DNA of 21,015 bases from CAZDBA01 sp964503615. GTDB lineage: Bacteria > Planctomycetota > Planctomycetia > Pirellulales > Pirellulaceae. The stretch is from NCBI GenBank assembly GCA_964503615.1, contig CAZDBA010000090.1:1-21015 (forward strand). Direction: 5' to 3'. The notes under the pieces were generated by a model that saw only the letters and a list, made by a program, of their open reading frames with translations, did not search any database and was not told where the DNA came from. Shown here piece by piece: positions 15,186-21,015 of this stretch (positions are counted from its first letter, which is position 1; every line of letters starts with the position of its first letter). The translations under genes and the position numbers were made by a program.

Positions 15186-16358
15186 ATGACAATCTACGAT
15201 CACAACACACCTTTTTACGACCAGATCATTGAGGATCCGGAAAGTGACGAAGCACGACTGATTTTCGCGGATTGGTTGGAAGAGCAAGGTGACTTTAACC
15301 GCGCCGAGTTTATACGCGTTCAGTGTAGTGTCGAACATGTCCCTTTCTGGAAGCCCGAATGGAGCGAGCTTAAGGCGCGAGAGAAGGAGCTTTGGCAGGC
15401 CAATCAACAACAATGGACCGAAGGGATCAATTTGAAAACGATCAACTATCGGTTTCGACGTGGATTCGTAGACCGGGTGATTCTGTCGCGAGGAATGACG
15501 ATCGATTCGGTTAAGAAAATGGTCGAACTGTTCCCCACGATTCAGTCGTTAAAATTGAAAACACAAAAGGATTTGGAGCAATTTGGAACACTGCCATGGT
15601 TCGGACGACTTCGCCAACTCAACCTCGCATGTACTGGAATCAAACAACCCGAGTTGGAAAAAGTCATAACGAAATCGAATCTCCAACAGCTTACTTCACT
15701 AAATCTACATGCCAACACAATCGGCGGCTCAGGCGCCTCGATGATTATGGATGTAGATGTGATGCCGAACTTGAAAAAACTAAGCCTCTCGTCAACGGCA
15801 TTGAATAGCTCGCGGGTTGCCAAACGAATTTTCAACTCACCCAAGTTTCGCCAACTGGATTGGTTGGATATAGCGGGCAACTGGACGATGGACGCGGCGA
15901 GTGGGATCAACAGTGTATTTGACAAACAACCTTCTTCGAATCTGGAGTTCCTGGAAATGGGGTGGGGCACTTCAGCAGCAGGCAGCTTGCAACCGTTCAT
16001 CCGATCTGAAGCGTTCAAGACGATCAAGCATTTGAATATCAACATGCCGCTGCAGGACAACGATGTCGAGTACATTTGCAACCAGCCTTCGCAGATCGAA
16101 ACCTTGTCGTTGACCGATGCTTCTGAAGCTCAAGTCCGTATGCTTGCCACACGCAGTCCGATTTGGGAGAGCCTGAAAGTCCTGAACATTCCCTGTCGTT
16201 CCAATCGTTTGCCACAACTGCTTTGTTCTGACCAGTTTGGTCAGCTCCAGTGTCTCTACTCACATTCATTGGACAATCCTGCGATCCGGACGATTGAGCA
16301 AGAACTGGGAATCAAAGTCAACGATTCCAACTTCAAAAAACGCCCACAGCCGTTTTAG
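15186..16358 (+). CDS. TIGR02996-domain protein with leucine-rich repeats
   Basis: Residues 8-47 match the planctomycetal TIGR02996 domain: an acidic helix, then the diagnostic DEARLIFADWLEEQGD (21-36) and RAEFIRVQ (39-46). From about 142 on, LxxLxL cores recur at 142, 169, 196, 224, 253, 280, 304 and 330. That is a step of 24-29 residues, which indicates ribonuclease-inhibitor-like leucine-rich repeats forming a solenoid. There is no signal peptide or membrane helix, so it is probably cytoplasmic. LRR solenoids bind proteins; the partner is unknown. TIGR02996 proteins occur in large paralogous sets in planctomycetes with varied repeat tails. The gene is 24 nt behind comF and may be co-transcribed. 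Confidence 0.88.
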   Translation: MTIYDHNTPFYDQIIEDPESDEARLIFADWLEEQGDFNRAEFIRVQCSVEHVPFWKPEWSELKAREKELWQANQQQWTEGINLKTINYRFRRGFVDRVILSRGMTIDSVKKMVELFPTIQSLKLKTQKDLEQFGTLPWFGRLRQLNLACTGIKQPELEKVITKSNLQQLTSLNLHANTIGGSGASMIMDVDVMPNLKKLSLSSTALNSSRVAKRIFNSPKFRQLDWLDIAGNWTMDAASGINSVFDKQPSSNLEFLEMGWGTSAAGSLQPFIRSEAFKTIKHLNINMPLQDNDVEYICNQPSQIETLSLTDASEAQVRMLATRSPIWESLKVLNIPCRSNRLPQLLCSDQFGQLQCLYSHSLDNPAIRTIEQELGIKVNDSNFKKRPQPF

Positions 16359-16428
16359 TCTCCTAGAGCAGTTTCTCGGCGCGCTCAAATAGAGGCGAGT
16401 TGTATTCGATCAGAAGCATTTAGCGCAT

Positions 16429-16463
16429 GAAAAAGGGCTCGCTCACAATCGCGTGCAAAGCCC
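16429..16463 (-). terminator. Intrinsic terminator for the small minus-strand ORF
   Basis: On the minus strand, GGGCT (complement of 16459-16463) pairs with AGCCC (complement of 16435-16439), with inner CGC/GCG pairing, followed by five T (complement of 16430-16434). A second stem with one bulge (16381-16390 with 16418-16426) lies downstream. Nothing else is seen between 16359 and 16542. Confidence 0.5.
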
Positions 16464-16542
16464 CAAATAATGGCAGATAGAATTTGGCTATTTCCAGTAG
16501 CAAGATTCTTTCAGAATATATAACAATCAGGCTCCAAATTTC

Positions 16543-16833
16543 TCAATCTTGAATCTGCGCCCGGATATCAATCGTCTCAGCAAATTGAGGGCGAGTCAAA
16601 CGCAAATTCAATTGTTGATCTTGTCGTGACGTTTTGTAATCGGCAAAGAACACTTGTCCCTGAGATTCCAATACAGCAGTCCGTTCAGTGACATGCTGTA
16701 CAGTGAACTTCATGCCTGCCGGGCGAATTGTCATCACGTTGTCCGACATTTCAATCCGTTCAAATCCTTCGCTATTGTGAACCGATTGGCTGTCAACGTT
16801 GATTGAGAGAATCGACCATTCTCCCTTTGGCAT
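16543..16833 (-). CDS. Small hypothetical protein, weakly TIGR03067-like (96 aa)
   Basis: The frame is open from 16944, but the first 37 residues look non-coding. The ATG at 16833 gives a 96-residue product beginning MPKGEWSILSINVD. The pattern GEWSILS, a variable charged part, then an alternating beta-rich core (MTIRPAGMKFTVQ, AVLESQG, LNLRLTR) resembles the lipocalin-like planctomycetal TIGR03067 domain, which usually starts with a G-x-W motif. The similarity is weak and by eye. There is no signal peptide in this form. The stop is TGA and is followed by a plausible terminator. No Shine-Dalgarno site is seen. It could be a small beta-barrel protein or a decaying paralogue. Confidence 0.5.
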   Translation of the reverse strand: MPKGEWSILSINVDSQSVHNSEGFERIEMSDNVMTIRPAGMKFTVQHVTERTAVLESQGQVFFADYKTSRQDQQLNLRLTRPQFAETIDIRAQIQD

Positions 16834-17021
16834 AGCAACCACGACAAAACTCCATTGAAAATAAGAGGCGAAATAAAAATCGTATGAATGAATGAATCCA
16901 AACGATGCAATCCTCGTTCCGCAATTAAAGACGCCGTGAAACAACAGAGCTTACTAAGATTTTCTCCGGGTTTTGATAGAGTTAGCTTTGCTACCAAAGC
17001 ACTAAAACATCGTCAGATTTT

Positions 17022-17044
17022 TCTCAATCTGAGACTTGGTCTCA
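17022..17044. repeat. Cluster of overlapping inverted repeats downstream of the selenoprotein gene
   Basis: TGAGAC (17030-17035) pairs with GTCTCA (17039-17044) over a three-base loop. The same TGAGA can instead pair with TCTCA just before it (17022-17026). Outside these, CAGATT (near 17015) can pair with AATCTG. No T run follows on the minus strand. The remainder of the gap 16834-17079 holds no supported gene. Confidence 0.3.
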
Positions 17045-17079
17045 AAACTCACCGTGACGAAGGCTGGTTTACTCAAGGC

Positions 17080-17307
17080 TTAAGCTTGTTTTTCTTTGAG
17101 TAAAGCGAGGACTTCTCCATCATTGGGAAACCGTCCCAACTCCTGCTTGGAAAAAATGAGGTCGTCATCGAGATAGACCTCAAAAATCCCTCCGCCTTTT
17201 TTGATCAGGTCCGATTCCATATCCATCTCTTCCTTTAGTTCAGCCGCCAAACTGGAGGCCTTGGGCAAATAGTTTCACATGCCGCAGTATTCGATTTTGA
17301 TCGCCAT
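17080..17307 (-). CDS. Selenoprotein W-like Rdx-family protein with in-frame UGA (selenocysteine)
   Basis: From the ATG at 17307 the frame reads MAIKIEYCGM, then TGA (17277-17275), then NYLPKASSLAAELK and on to TAA at 17080: 75 residues with Sec at position 11. The C8-G-M-U11 motif matches the CxxU/CxxC redox centre of the SelT/W/H/Rdx family. IEYC before it, NYxPKA after it, GGGIFEV (38-44), LIFSK (50-54) and GRFP (58-61) are all family hallmarks, and the length is normal. This thioredoxin-like fold is thought to act in cytoplasmic thiol redox chemistry; its exact role is open. UGA is a normal stop for other genes here, so recoding is local. AAGGA (complement of 17319-17323) lies 11 nt before the ATG. 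The gene follows the LON-domain gene by 73 nt. A caller unaware of Sec would start at TTG 17268 and lose the active site. Confidence 0.9.
17243..17259 (-). promoter_or_regulatory. Candidate bacterial SECIS element
   Basis: In the mRNA, starting 15 nt after the UGA, GCC-U-CC (17259-17254) pairs with GG-C-GGC (17248-17243). This gives five G-C pairs interrupted by an unpaired U (17256). The five-base loop AGUUU (17253-17249) has G in its second position. A short stem with an unpaired U in the 5' arm and a G at the start of the apical loop is the known recognition pattern for SelB in bacteria. The pairing is seen directly; its function is inferred. Confidence 0.65.
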
Positions 17308-17380
17308 ATTATTCAACGTCCTTTTTCAGCTTTAATCAGTTAAAAGAGTCACTCCAAAAACGATCGGAGTCTAATGTTCG

Positions 17381-18076
17381 TTAGTTCTCACTAAACCCCG
17401 GAGGGAATTTCGGTTTCCCGGTTTCGGGACCGGGCGGTTGCAAGTCCATCTTTTTCATAAGCAACTCGCAACGCTGCCACACATCGGTGGTCCGCAGAAC
17501 CTGCTGTAGAAATTCGACACCCGGGTTAATGGAATAGCATATCAAGTCGACAAACATTCCAAACGGCAGCTCTGGATTAGCCAAGTTGGCAATCATATCC
17601 TCATCGAAATTCCCGACCGATTTTGAGTGTTTGAGAAACATGGAAACCAGCAACTTTCGACTGCGGCTGACTTGCTCAACCGTGGCATGGCAGGTCTCCT
17701 TGAACAGCTCGACTCGCCCAGTCCGGTAGGGCAGATCGCCAACGATTTCTTCAACCAAACGAGCTCGTTGCACCCCCATAACCAGCAGGTTGTATCGACC
17801 ATCCTCCAGCAAGTTGTGAGTTAAGATCTTGCCAATACAAACATGCTCACGCAACGGCGGGGAAAGTTGCAAATCAACATCGGGCGTCATCTCGGGCAGA
17901 GACATCGTGATCAGCTGGTCACTAGCAACTGCGTCTTCGGTCATTTTCCGGTATCTGGGCTCGAAAATATGCAGCCCCTGAATGACTCCGGGAAACAGCA
18001 CCACATTGGGCAGCGGGAAAAGTCGAACAATGCCAGTGAAATCTTCGGGAAGAGCATTGTCCGATAGAAATGACAT
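17381..18076 (-). CDS. LON substrate-binding (N-terminal) domain protein without ATPase or protease
   Basis: The 231-residue product is a stand-alone Lon N-terminal domain. FPLPNVVLFPG at 20-30 and HIFEPRYR at 36-43 are its signature, and GRYNLLVMGVQRARL at 93-107 is the second conserved block. The C-terminal part (about 125-210) is helical, as in other free LON-domain proteins. No Walker motifs or Ser-Lys protease domain follow. Such proteins are thought to bind unfolded or specific protein partners. I prefer the ATG at 18076, though the frame extends to a GTG at 18142 with 22 extra residues. It lies between the Bax-inhibitor gene (122 nt upstream) and the selenoprotein gene (73 nt downstream), all on one strand. 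Confidence 0.88.
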   Translation of the reverse strand: MSFLSDNALPEDFTGIVRLFPLPNVVLFPGVIQGLHIFEPRYRKMTEDAVASDQLITMSLPEMTPDVDLQLSPPLREHVCIGKILTHNLLEDGRYNLLVMGVQRARLVEEIVGDLPYRTGRVELFKETCHATVEQVSRSRKLLVSMFLKHSKSVGNFDEDMIANLANPELPFGMFVDLICYSINPGVEFLQQVLRTTDVWQRCELLMKKMDLQPPGPETGKPKFPPGFSEN

Positions 18077-18164
18077 CTCACTGATTCTTTTGCTGTTCAA
18101 TAACCGAGCGACATGAAAAATCGAACGCTGCAACTGTGTCACCGCGTCCGATTCATACGATACT

Positions 18165-18197
18165 TCCCAAGCGTCTTGGTCTGTAAATAACTTACAG
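18165..18197. repeat. Two adjacent small hairpins between the BI-1 and LON genes
   Basis: CCAAG/CTTGG (18167-18171 with 18175-18179) and CTGTAA/TTACAG (18181-18186 with 18192-18197) sit directly behind the Bax-inhibitor stop. No T run follows on the minus strand, so they may stabilise or process the mRNA rather than terminate it. Confidence 0.3.
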
Positions 18198-18198
18198 T

Positions 18199-18936
18199 CT
18201 ATTCGCTAGCCATAAAGATCTGCAGTACGTACCAAAACAGCAAAGCGACCGAAGAGAACAAAGCCAACGATGCCGAAACATGCTGGTCAGTTCGATAGTG
18301 GTGCATAATGTTAGACGTTTGGTAAAGGATGCAACCAGCGGCAAGCACGACCATCGCTACCGAGAACCAGACTCCTAATGGAAATCCGACTACCAGTGAG
18401 CAGACGATCAACCCCATCGCGGCCAACCCTACGATCCACAAAAAATAACGCAGGAACGAAAAATCGGCTTTGGTTATGAATACAACCCCAGTCAATCCGG
18501 AGAACACAACCATCGTAACGATGCCGGCAGACATAATTGTTCCATGACCGCCAAATCGTTGGGCAATGAATAGTAGCGGAACGAAGATCAGGGCCTGAGC
18601 CAAAACATACAGTCCCAGCCCAGCATATTGAGTCTTTCGCGAGGCTCCCGAGTGCGCCCAGCGGTCCGCAATAAAGCTGACTCCCATAAACGCCCCCAAA
18701 ACGACCAACCAGCTGATACCGCTGCTCATGATCGGCATTACGATCCCTTCGAGCTGCTGCCCAAACAACCCAAAGATGATTACCTCAATCAGTACAAAGG
18801 CTGCAATGGCACCCATGAGGTGCACGTAAGTATTCCGAACAAAAACCAAACGATCGTCCAGAGCGGCCGCAGACGCAATCGGATCATGACCGAACTTGGT
18901 AGCTGGGGTTTGATAGGGGTTTTCGTACTGGCTCAT
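18199..18936 (-). CDS. Bax inhibitor-1 / YccA family integral membrane protein
   Basis: A 245-residue inner-membrane protein with seven predicted helices, at about 38-58, 73-91, 103-125, 131-152, 161-180, 186-205 and 221-243, after a polar N-terminus. FVRNTYVHL before helix 1 and ILYQTSNIMHHY followed by ALFSSVALLFWYVLQI at the end are typical of the BI-1/UPF0005 family. Bacterial members are calcium-leak or stress-related channels, and YccA modulates FtsH; the role here is not shown. The start at 18936 is supported by GGAG (complement of 18943-18946), 7 nt before the ATG. A longer frame to 19008 adds residues with no family likeness. It is the first gene of the LON-selenoprotein run. Confidence 0.9.
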   Translation of the reverse strand: MSQYENPYQTPATKFGHDPIASAAALDDRLVFVRNTYVHLMGAIAAFVLIEVIIFGLFGQQLEGIVMPIMSSGISWLVVLGAFMGVSFIADRWAHSGASRKTQYAGLGLYVLAQALIFVPLLFIAQRFGGHGTIMSAGIVTMVVFSGLTGVVFITKADFSFLRYFLWIVGLAAMGLIVCSLVVGFPLGVWFSVAMVVLAAGCILYQTSNIMHHYRTDQHVSASLALFSSVALLFWYVLQIFMASE

Positions 18937-19349
18937 CAATAACTCCGAAGTTCTAAAAAACAAAAGGCAATTTGAAGTGGATACAGGAAACGTTCGCGTT
19001 GACCACAATCAGGTCTTTGTTGCTTAATGCTTCTGAACCGCAATACCTACGATATTATACCTCATTTATTCGTCAATCGAACATATCTCTTAGTCAGTAA
19101 TAAACTTGTAACTCAAAAAAACAACACAGTTAGCATCGCAGACTGAGAACTGAGATCCAAAGGGGAAACCAAGGCTTTTTATACTCGACTTTCCCGGCTG
19201 TAAGGCTCCTGATCAGTAATCGCCTATTTGTTGCGAAATCAGGATTTGAATTCCAAAGTTGTTACTTGACACTTTTCCCAATCGTACTCAGAATCCCTTC
19301 ACGAGTTCAGGAATCTACTCGCCAACCCTATTCTGCTTTGGAAACCCAA
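18937..19349. other. Divergent intergenic region between BI-1 and dcd
   Basis: This gap of 413 nt is AT-rich around 19050-19130 and contains no supported gene. Its only clear signal is the dcd promoter candidate at 19266-19294. Confidence 0.5.
19266..19294 (+). promoter_or_regulatory. Probable dcd promoter
   Basis: A perfect TTGACA (19266-19271), a 17-nt spacer and CAGAAT (19289-19294, four of six matches). The start point would be near 19301, about 49 nt before the ATG at 19350. Confidence 0.4.
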
Positions 19350-19922
19350 ATGATCCTTTCTGGCGAAGAAATACAGAAAAATCTTGGTACGGACATCAAG
19401 ATTGATCCTTTTGACCCCACCAAAATCAATCCGAACAGCTACAACCTCACGCTCCACAAAGATATTCTTACCTACGAAGAAATCGTGCTGGACATGAAAA
19501 AGTGCAACCGCGTCCGGCGGATGGAGATTCCCGAAACCGGCTTGGTGCTCGAACCGAACCGGTTGTATCTCGCACGCACGGTGGAGCGAACCGAAACCCA
19601 CAATTTTGTCCCCATGATCGAGGGACGTTCCTCGATCGGTCGTTTGGGATTGTTCGTTCACGTAACCGCTGGATTTGGCGATGTTGGCTTCAATGGCTTT
19701 TGGACTTTGGAGATGTTCGCCGTCCAACCGGTAAAGATCTATGCCGGCGTTTCGATTTGCCAGATCTTTTATCACGAGATTACTGGCGATATTCGTGAGT
19801 ACAAAAGTGGCAAGTACCAAAACAATCAGGACGTCCAGCCCAGCATGCTGTACAAAGAGCTAAACCCGAACGCAGAAGCCGAGGCAGCAGAAGCCGAAGC
19901 ACAAATGACGTTCTCGTTTTAG
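19350..19922 (+). CDS. dcd: dCTP deaminase
   Basis: Dcd deaminates dCTP to dUTP, the route to dUMP and thymidylate. The ATG at 19350 gives 190 residues, the normal size. EGRSSIGRLGLFVHVTAG at 91-108 contains the serine and arginine of the active site. GFGDVGFNGFWTLEM at 108-122 holds D111 and the probable catalytic E121, and SGKYQNNQDVQPS near the C-terminus closes over the nucleotide. The VTAGFxD segment differs slightly from the usual GFIDPGFEG, with G and V in place of I and P. Whether it also hydrolyses dUTP, as bifunctional homologues do, cannot be decided. The last 20 residues carry an alanine-glutamate repeat (NAEAEAAEAEAQ). Only a weak GGAA precedes the start. It stands alone. Confidence 0.95.
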   Translation: MILSGEEIQKNLGTDIKIDPFDPTKINPNSYNLTLHKDILTYEEIVLDMKKCNRVRRMEIPETGLVLEPNRLYLARTVERTETHNFVPMIEGRSSIGRLGLFVHVTAGFGDVGFNGFWTLEMFAVQPVKIYAGVSICQIFYHEITGDIREYKSGKYQNNQDVQPSMLYKELNPNAEAEAAEAEAQMTFSF

Positions 19923-20011
19923 TAGGTTAGAAAGTCGGAAAACTTAGAAGTCGCAAAAACGCATCACGCATTCGCGTGCACTTAGCTAGGAAGTCCTTAA
20001 ACGGAACGGAT

Positions 20012-20030
20012 GGGAATTCTGGCGAATCCC
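20012..20030 (+). repeat. Hairpin downstream of dcd
   Basis: GGGAATTC (20012-20019) pairs with GAATCCC (20024-20030) with one bulged A and a four-base loop. No T run follows, so it is at best a weak terminator between the convergent dcd and the next minus-strand gene. Confidence 0.3.
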
Positions 20031-20073
20031 ACTACGCTAACTAGACTCTGAGCCCTACGTTTCAATCCCATAA

Positions 20074-20610
20074 TCAACGAGGCAACTGGCGTCGGAACTT
20101 GGGCTCCTCTTTCGGAGGTAATCGCAACCCGGTTTCGAAAGCCCAGAGATTTCGATCCTCATCCGAAGCGTAGTGCCGCAGCCAATACTCTTCATCGCGG
20201 TTTTCGTCCAGACAACGCCAATTCAACATCGTCTCTGGCAGCTCAACCTGCTTTTCTGGCGAAGGCAAAATGTCACGCATGATCAGGCAATAAAGCTGGC
20301 GATCAGATAGGTGATCAGTAAAGTGCAAAGAGATATTCTTCTCGTACAGCCGACCAATTGTCTGGTGCAAAGTTTGATGCAACTCTTCGTCGCTCAAAGT
20401 ATCCGGATTCGGCATCACCAACTCAGGCTCAAACCACTGAGCGATCGGTCGCACAGGGGCTTTCTCCCACGCCAGTAGAGACTGCAAATACTGGTTCTCA
20501 CGATCGGTCGACATGCTATCGAGATCGACAAGGTAAACCGACTCGTCCAGGTAGGGTTCGAGTTGGTCACGAAGTTGAGCGTTTTCCAGTAACAGGTCTA
20601 GATCGGACAT
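20074..20610 (-). CDS. Acidic hypothetical protein (178 aa)
   Basis: I do not recognise this gene. The product is acidic and soluble, with no signal peptide or membrane helix. It is rich in leucine, aspartate, glutamate and arginine, starting MSDLDLLLENAQLRDQLEPY. The N-terminal helix is leucine-rich, and the middle contains ISLHFTDHLSDRQLYCLIMRDIL (about 93-115), suggesting an all-helical fold. The C-terminus (LPPKEEPKFRRQLPR) is basic. Coding potential is supported by the clean open frame, a protein-like composition and a suitable ATG at 20610, although no Shine-Dalgarno site is visible. The stop is TGA. It converges with dcd. It may be one of the conserved uncharacterised proteins restricted to planctomycetes, which I cannot check. 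Confidence 0.7.
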   Translation of the reverse strand: MSDLDLLLENAQLRDQLEPYLDESVYLVDLDSMSTDRENQYLQSLLAWEKAPVRPIAQWFEPELVMPNPDTLSDEELHQTLHQTIGRLYEKNISLHFTDHLSDRQLYCLIMRDILPSPEKQVELPETMLNWRCLDENRDEEYWLRHYASDEDRNLWAFETGLRLPPKEEPKFRRQLPR

Positions 20611-20954
20611 AAGTCACACTTCAATTTGAGTTAAATCGTTGGGTCGGAAATACGAAAAATTTCGCATTCGGTATACAAGAATTTAACGCAGCAACCGGCC
20701 GCGACAATGCACAACTTTAGCGGTTTAGGTCGTTTTCGAAGAATGAGCTTTTCGGCGTTGTCTCTTTCGTTATTGATGGAAAAGTTTGCCATGCGAAGAC
20801 AAAATAACTGGTAAAGTCCCCCGCGCTTATACAATGTGCCAGCAAGATTTTTCACCTGCATCTGGCCGACTATCACCAGCTTGCAAAAGACATTCGATCC
20901 AGCGGAATTCGATGGCAACCAATAATAGGCTCAGACGTTTCCGCAAAATAACAT
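20611..20954. other. Right-end intergenic region, no gene supported
   Basis: This stretch of about 340 nt lies between the acidic protein gene and the terminator. A minus-strand open frame at 20631-20918 has no protein-like motif or start signal. The promoter of the acidic protein gene should be here, but I see no convincing box. Confidence 0.4.
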
Positions 20955-20993
20955 AAAAAACCCTACTTGGCATGAAACCAAAGTAGGGCTTTT
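20955..20993 (-). terminator. Intrinsic terminator for a gene entering from the right
   Basis: CCCTACTTGG (20961-20970) pairs with CCAAAGTAGGG (20978-20988) with one bulged A and a seven-base loop. On the minus strand it is followed by six T (complement of 20955-20960). A minus-strand reading frame from the window edge ends in TAA at 20997-20995, so a gene probably ends here; too little of it is inside to name. Confidence 0.75.
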
Positions 20994-21015
20994 GTTAGCG
21001 ACATACACGCTCATG

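Noticed and set aside
16834..16944. Upstream extension of the small minus-strand ORF
   Set aside because: The added 37 residues are aromatic-rich and unlike the rest; the GxW-type start of the domain fits the ATG at 16833.
17080..17268. A 62-residue protein starting at TTG 17268 instead of the UGA-containing form
   Set aside because: It would lack the N-terminal beta strand and CxxU motif that define the Rdx family, while the upstream codons to ATG 17307 match the family perfectly.
17275..17277. UGA as a nonsense mutation (pseudogene) or as a sense codon of an altered genetic code
   Set aside because: It falls exactly on the Sec/Cys redox position, a SECIS-like hairpin follows, the rest of the gene is intact, and other genes in the window end in UGA.
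20631..20918. Minus-strand open frame of 95 codons
   Set aside because: No protein-like motif, no ribosome-binding site, and an amino-acid composition typical of non-coding sequence.

Overview
The window looks like chromosomal DNA of a planctomycete, probably of the Pirellulaceae type; the genus cannot be read from the sequence. The signs are two adjacent exported sulfatases, a protein pairing the planctomycetal TIGR02996-type domain with leucine-rich repeats, a small lipocalin-like ORF resembling TIGR03067, and weak or absent Shine-Dalgarno sites at many starts. UGA is an ordinary stop for several genes (for example at 2838-2840, 5211-5213, 16543-16545 and 20074-20076), so the genome uses the standard bacterial code. 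I see no insertion sequence, phage gene, CRISPR array or rRNA.

Layout. (1) 1-1300, plus strand: a zinc-ribbon miniprotein, a small exported protein with one CxxCH motif, and tRNA-Val(UAC) with its own promoter and terminator. (2) 1331-8143, all minus strand: argG, a fused double ABC-2 permease, a four-helix membrane protein, a GNAT acetyltransferase 1 bp from a sulfatase, and a second sulfatase. (3) 8459-12910, plus strand: nnrD, mnmG with a hotdog thioesterase 5 bp behind it, then a HTH plus receiver regulator with a strong promoter and a leader of about 210 nt. (4) 13034-14143, minus: a membrane-anchored M28 peptidase facing a terminator shared with the regulator. (5) 14427-16358, plus: a ComF-type phosphoribosyltransferase and the TIGR02996-LRR protein. 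(6) 16543-18936, minus: a small ORF, a selenoprotein W-like gene, a LON substrate-binding domain protein and a Bax-inhibitor-1 family membrane protein. (7) dcd on the plus strand, an unrecognised acidic protein on the minus strand, and a terminator for a gene entering from the right edge.

The main discovery is at 17080-17307. Read through one in-frame UGA, the sequence gives a complete 75-residue Rdx/SelW-family protein with a CGMU redox motif. A compact hairpin with the features of a bacterial SECIS element lies 15 nt after the UGA. A standard gene caller would lose the active site here, either missing the gene or starting it after the UGA. The organism should therefore carry selA, selB, selC and selD elsewhere.

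Most of the rest is housekeeping: arginine synthesis, NAD(P)H repair, tRNA wobble modification, dUMP supply and proteolysis. Mixed in are planctomycete accessory genes for sulfated-polysaccharide breakdown, membrane transport and surface or protein-interaction functions.
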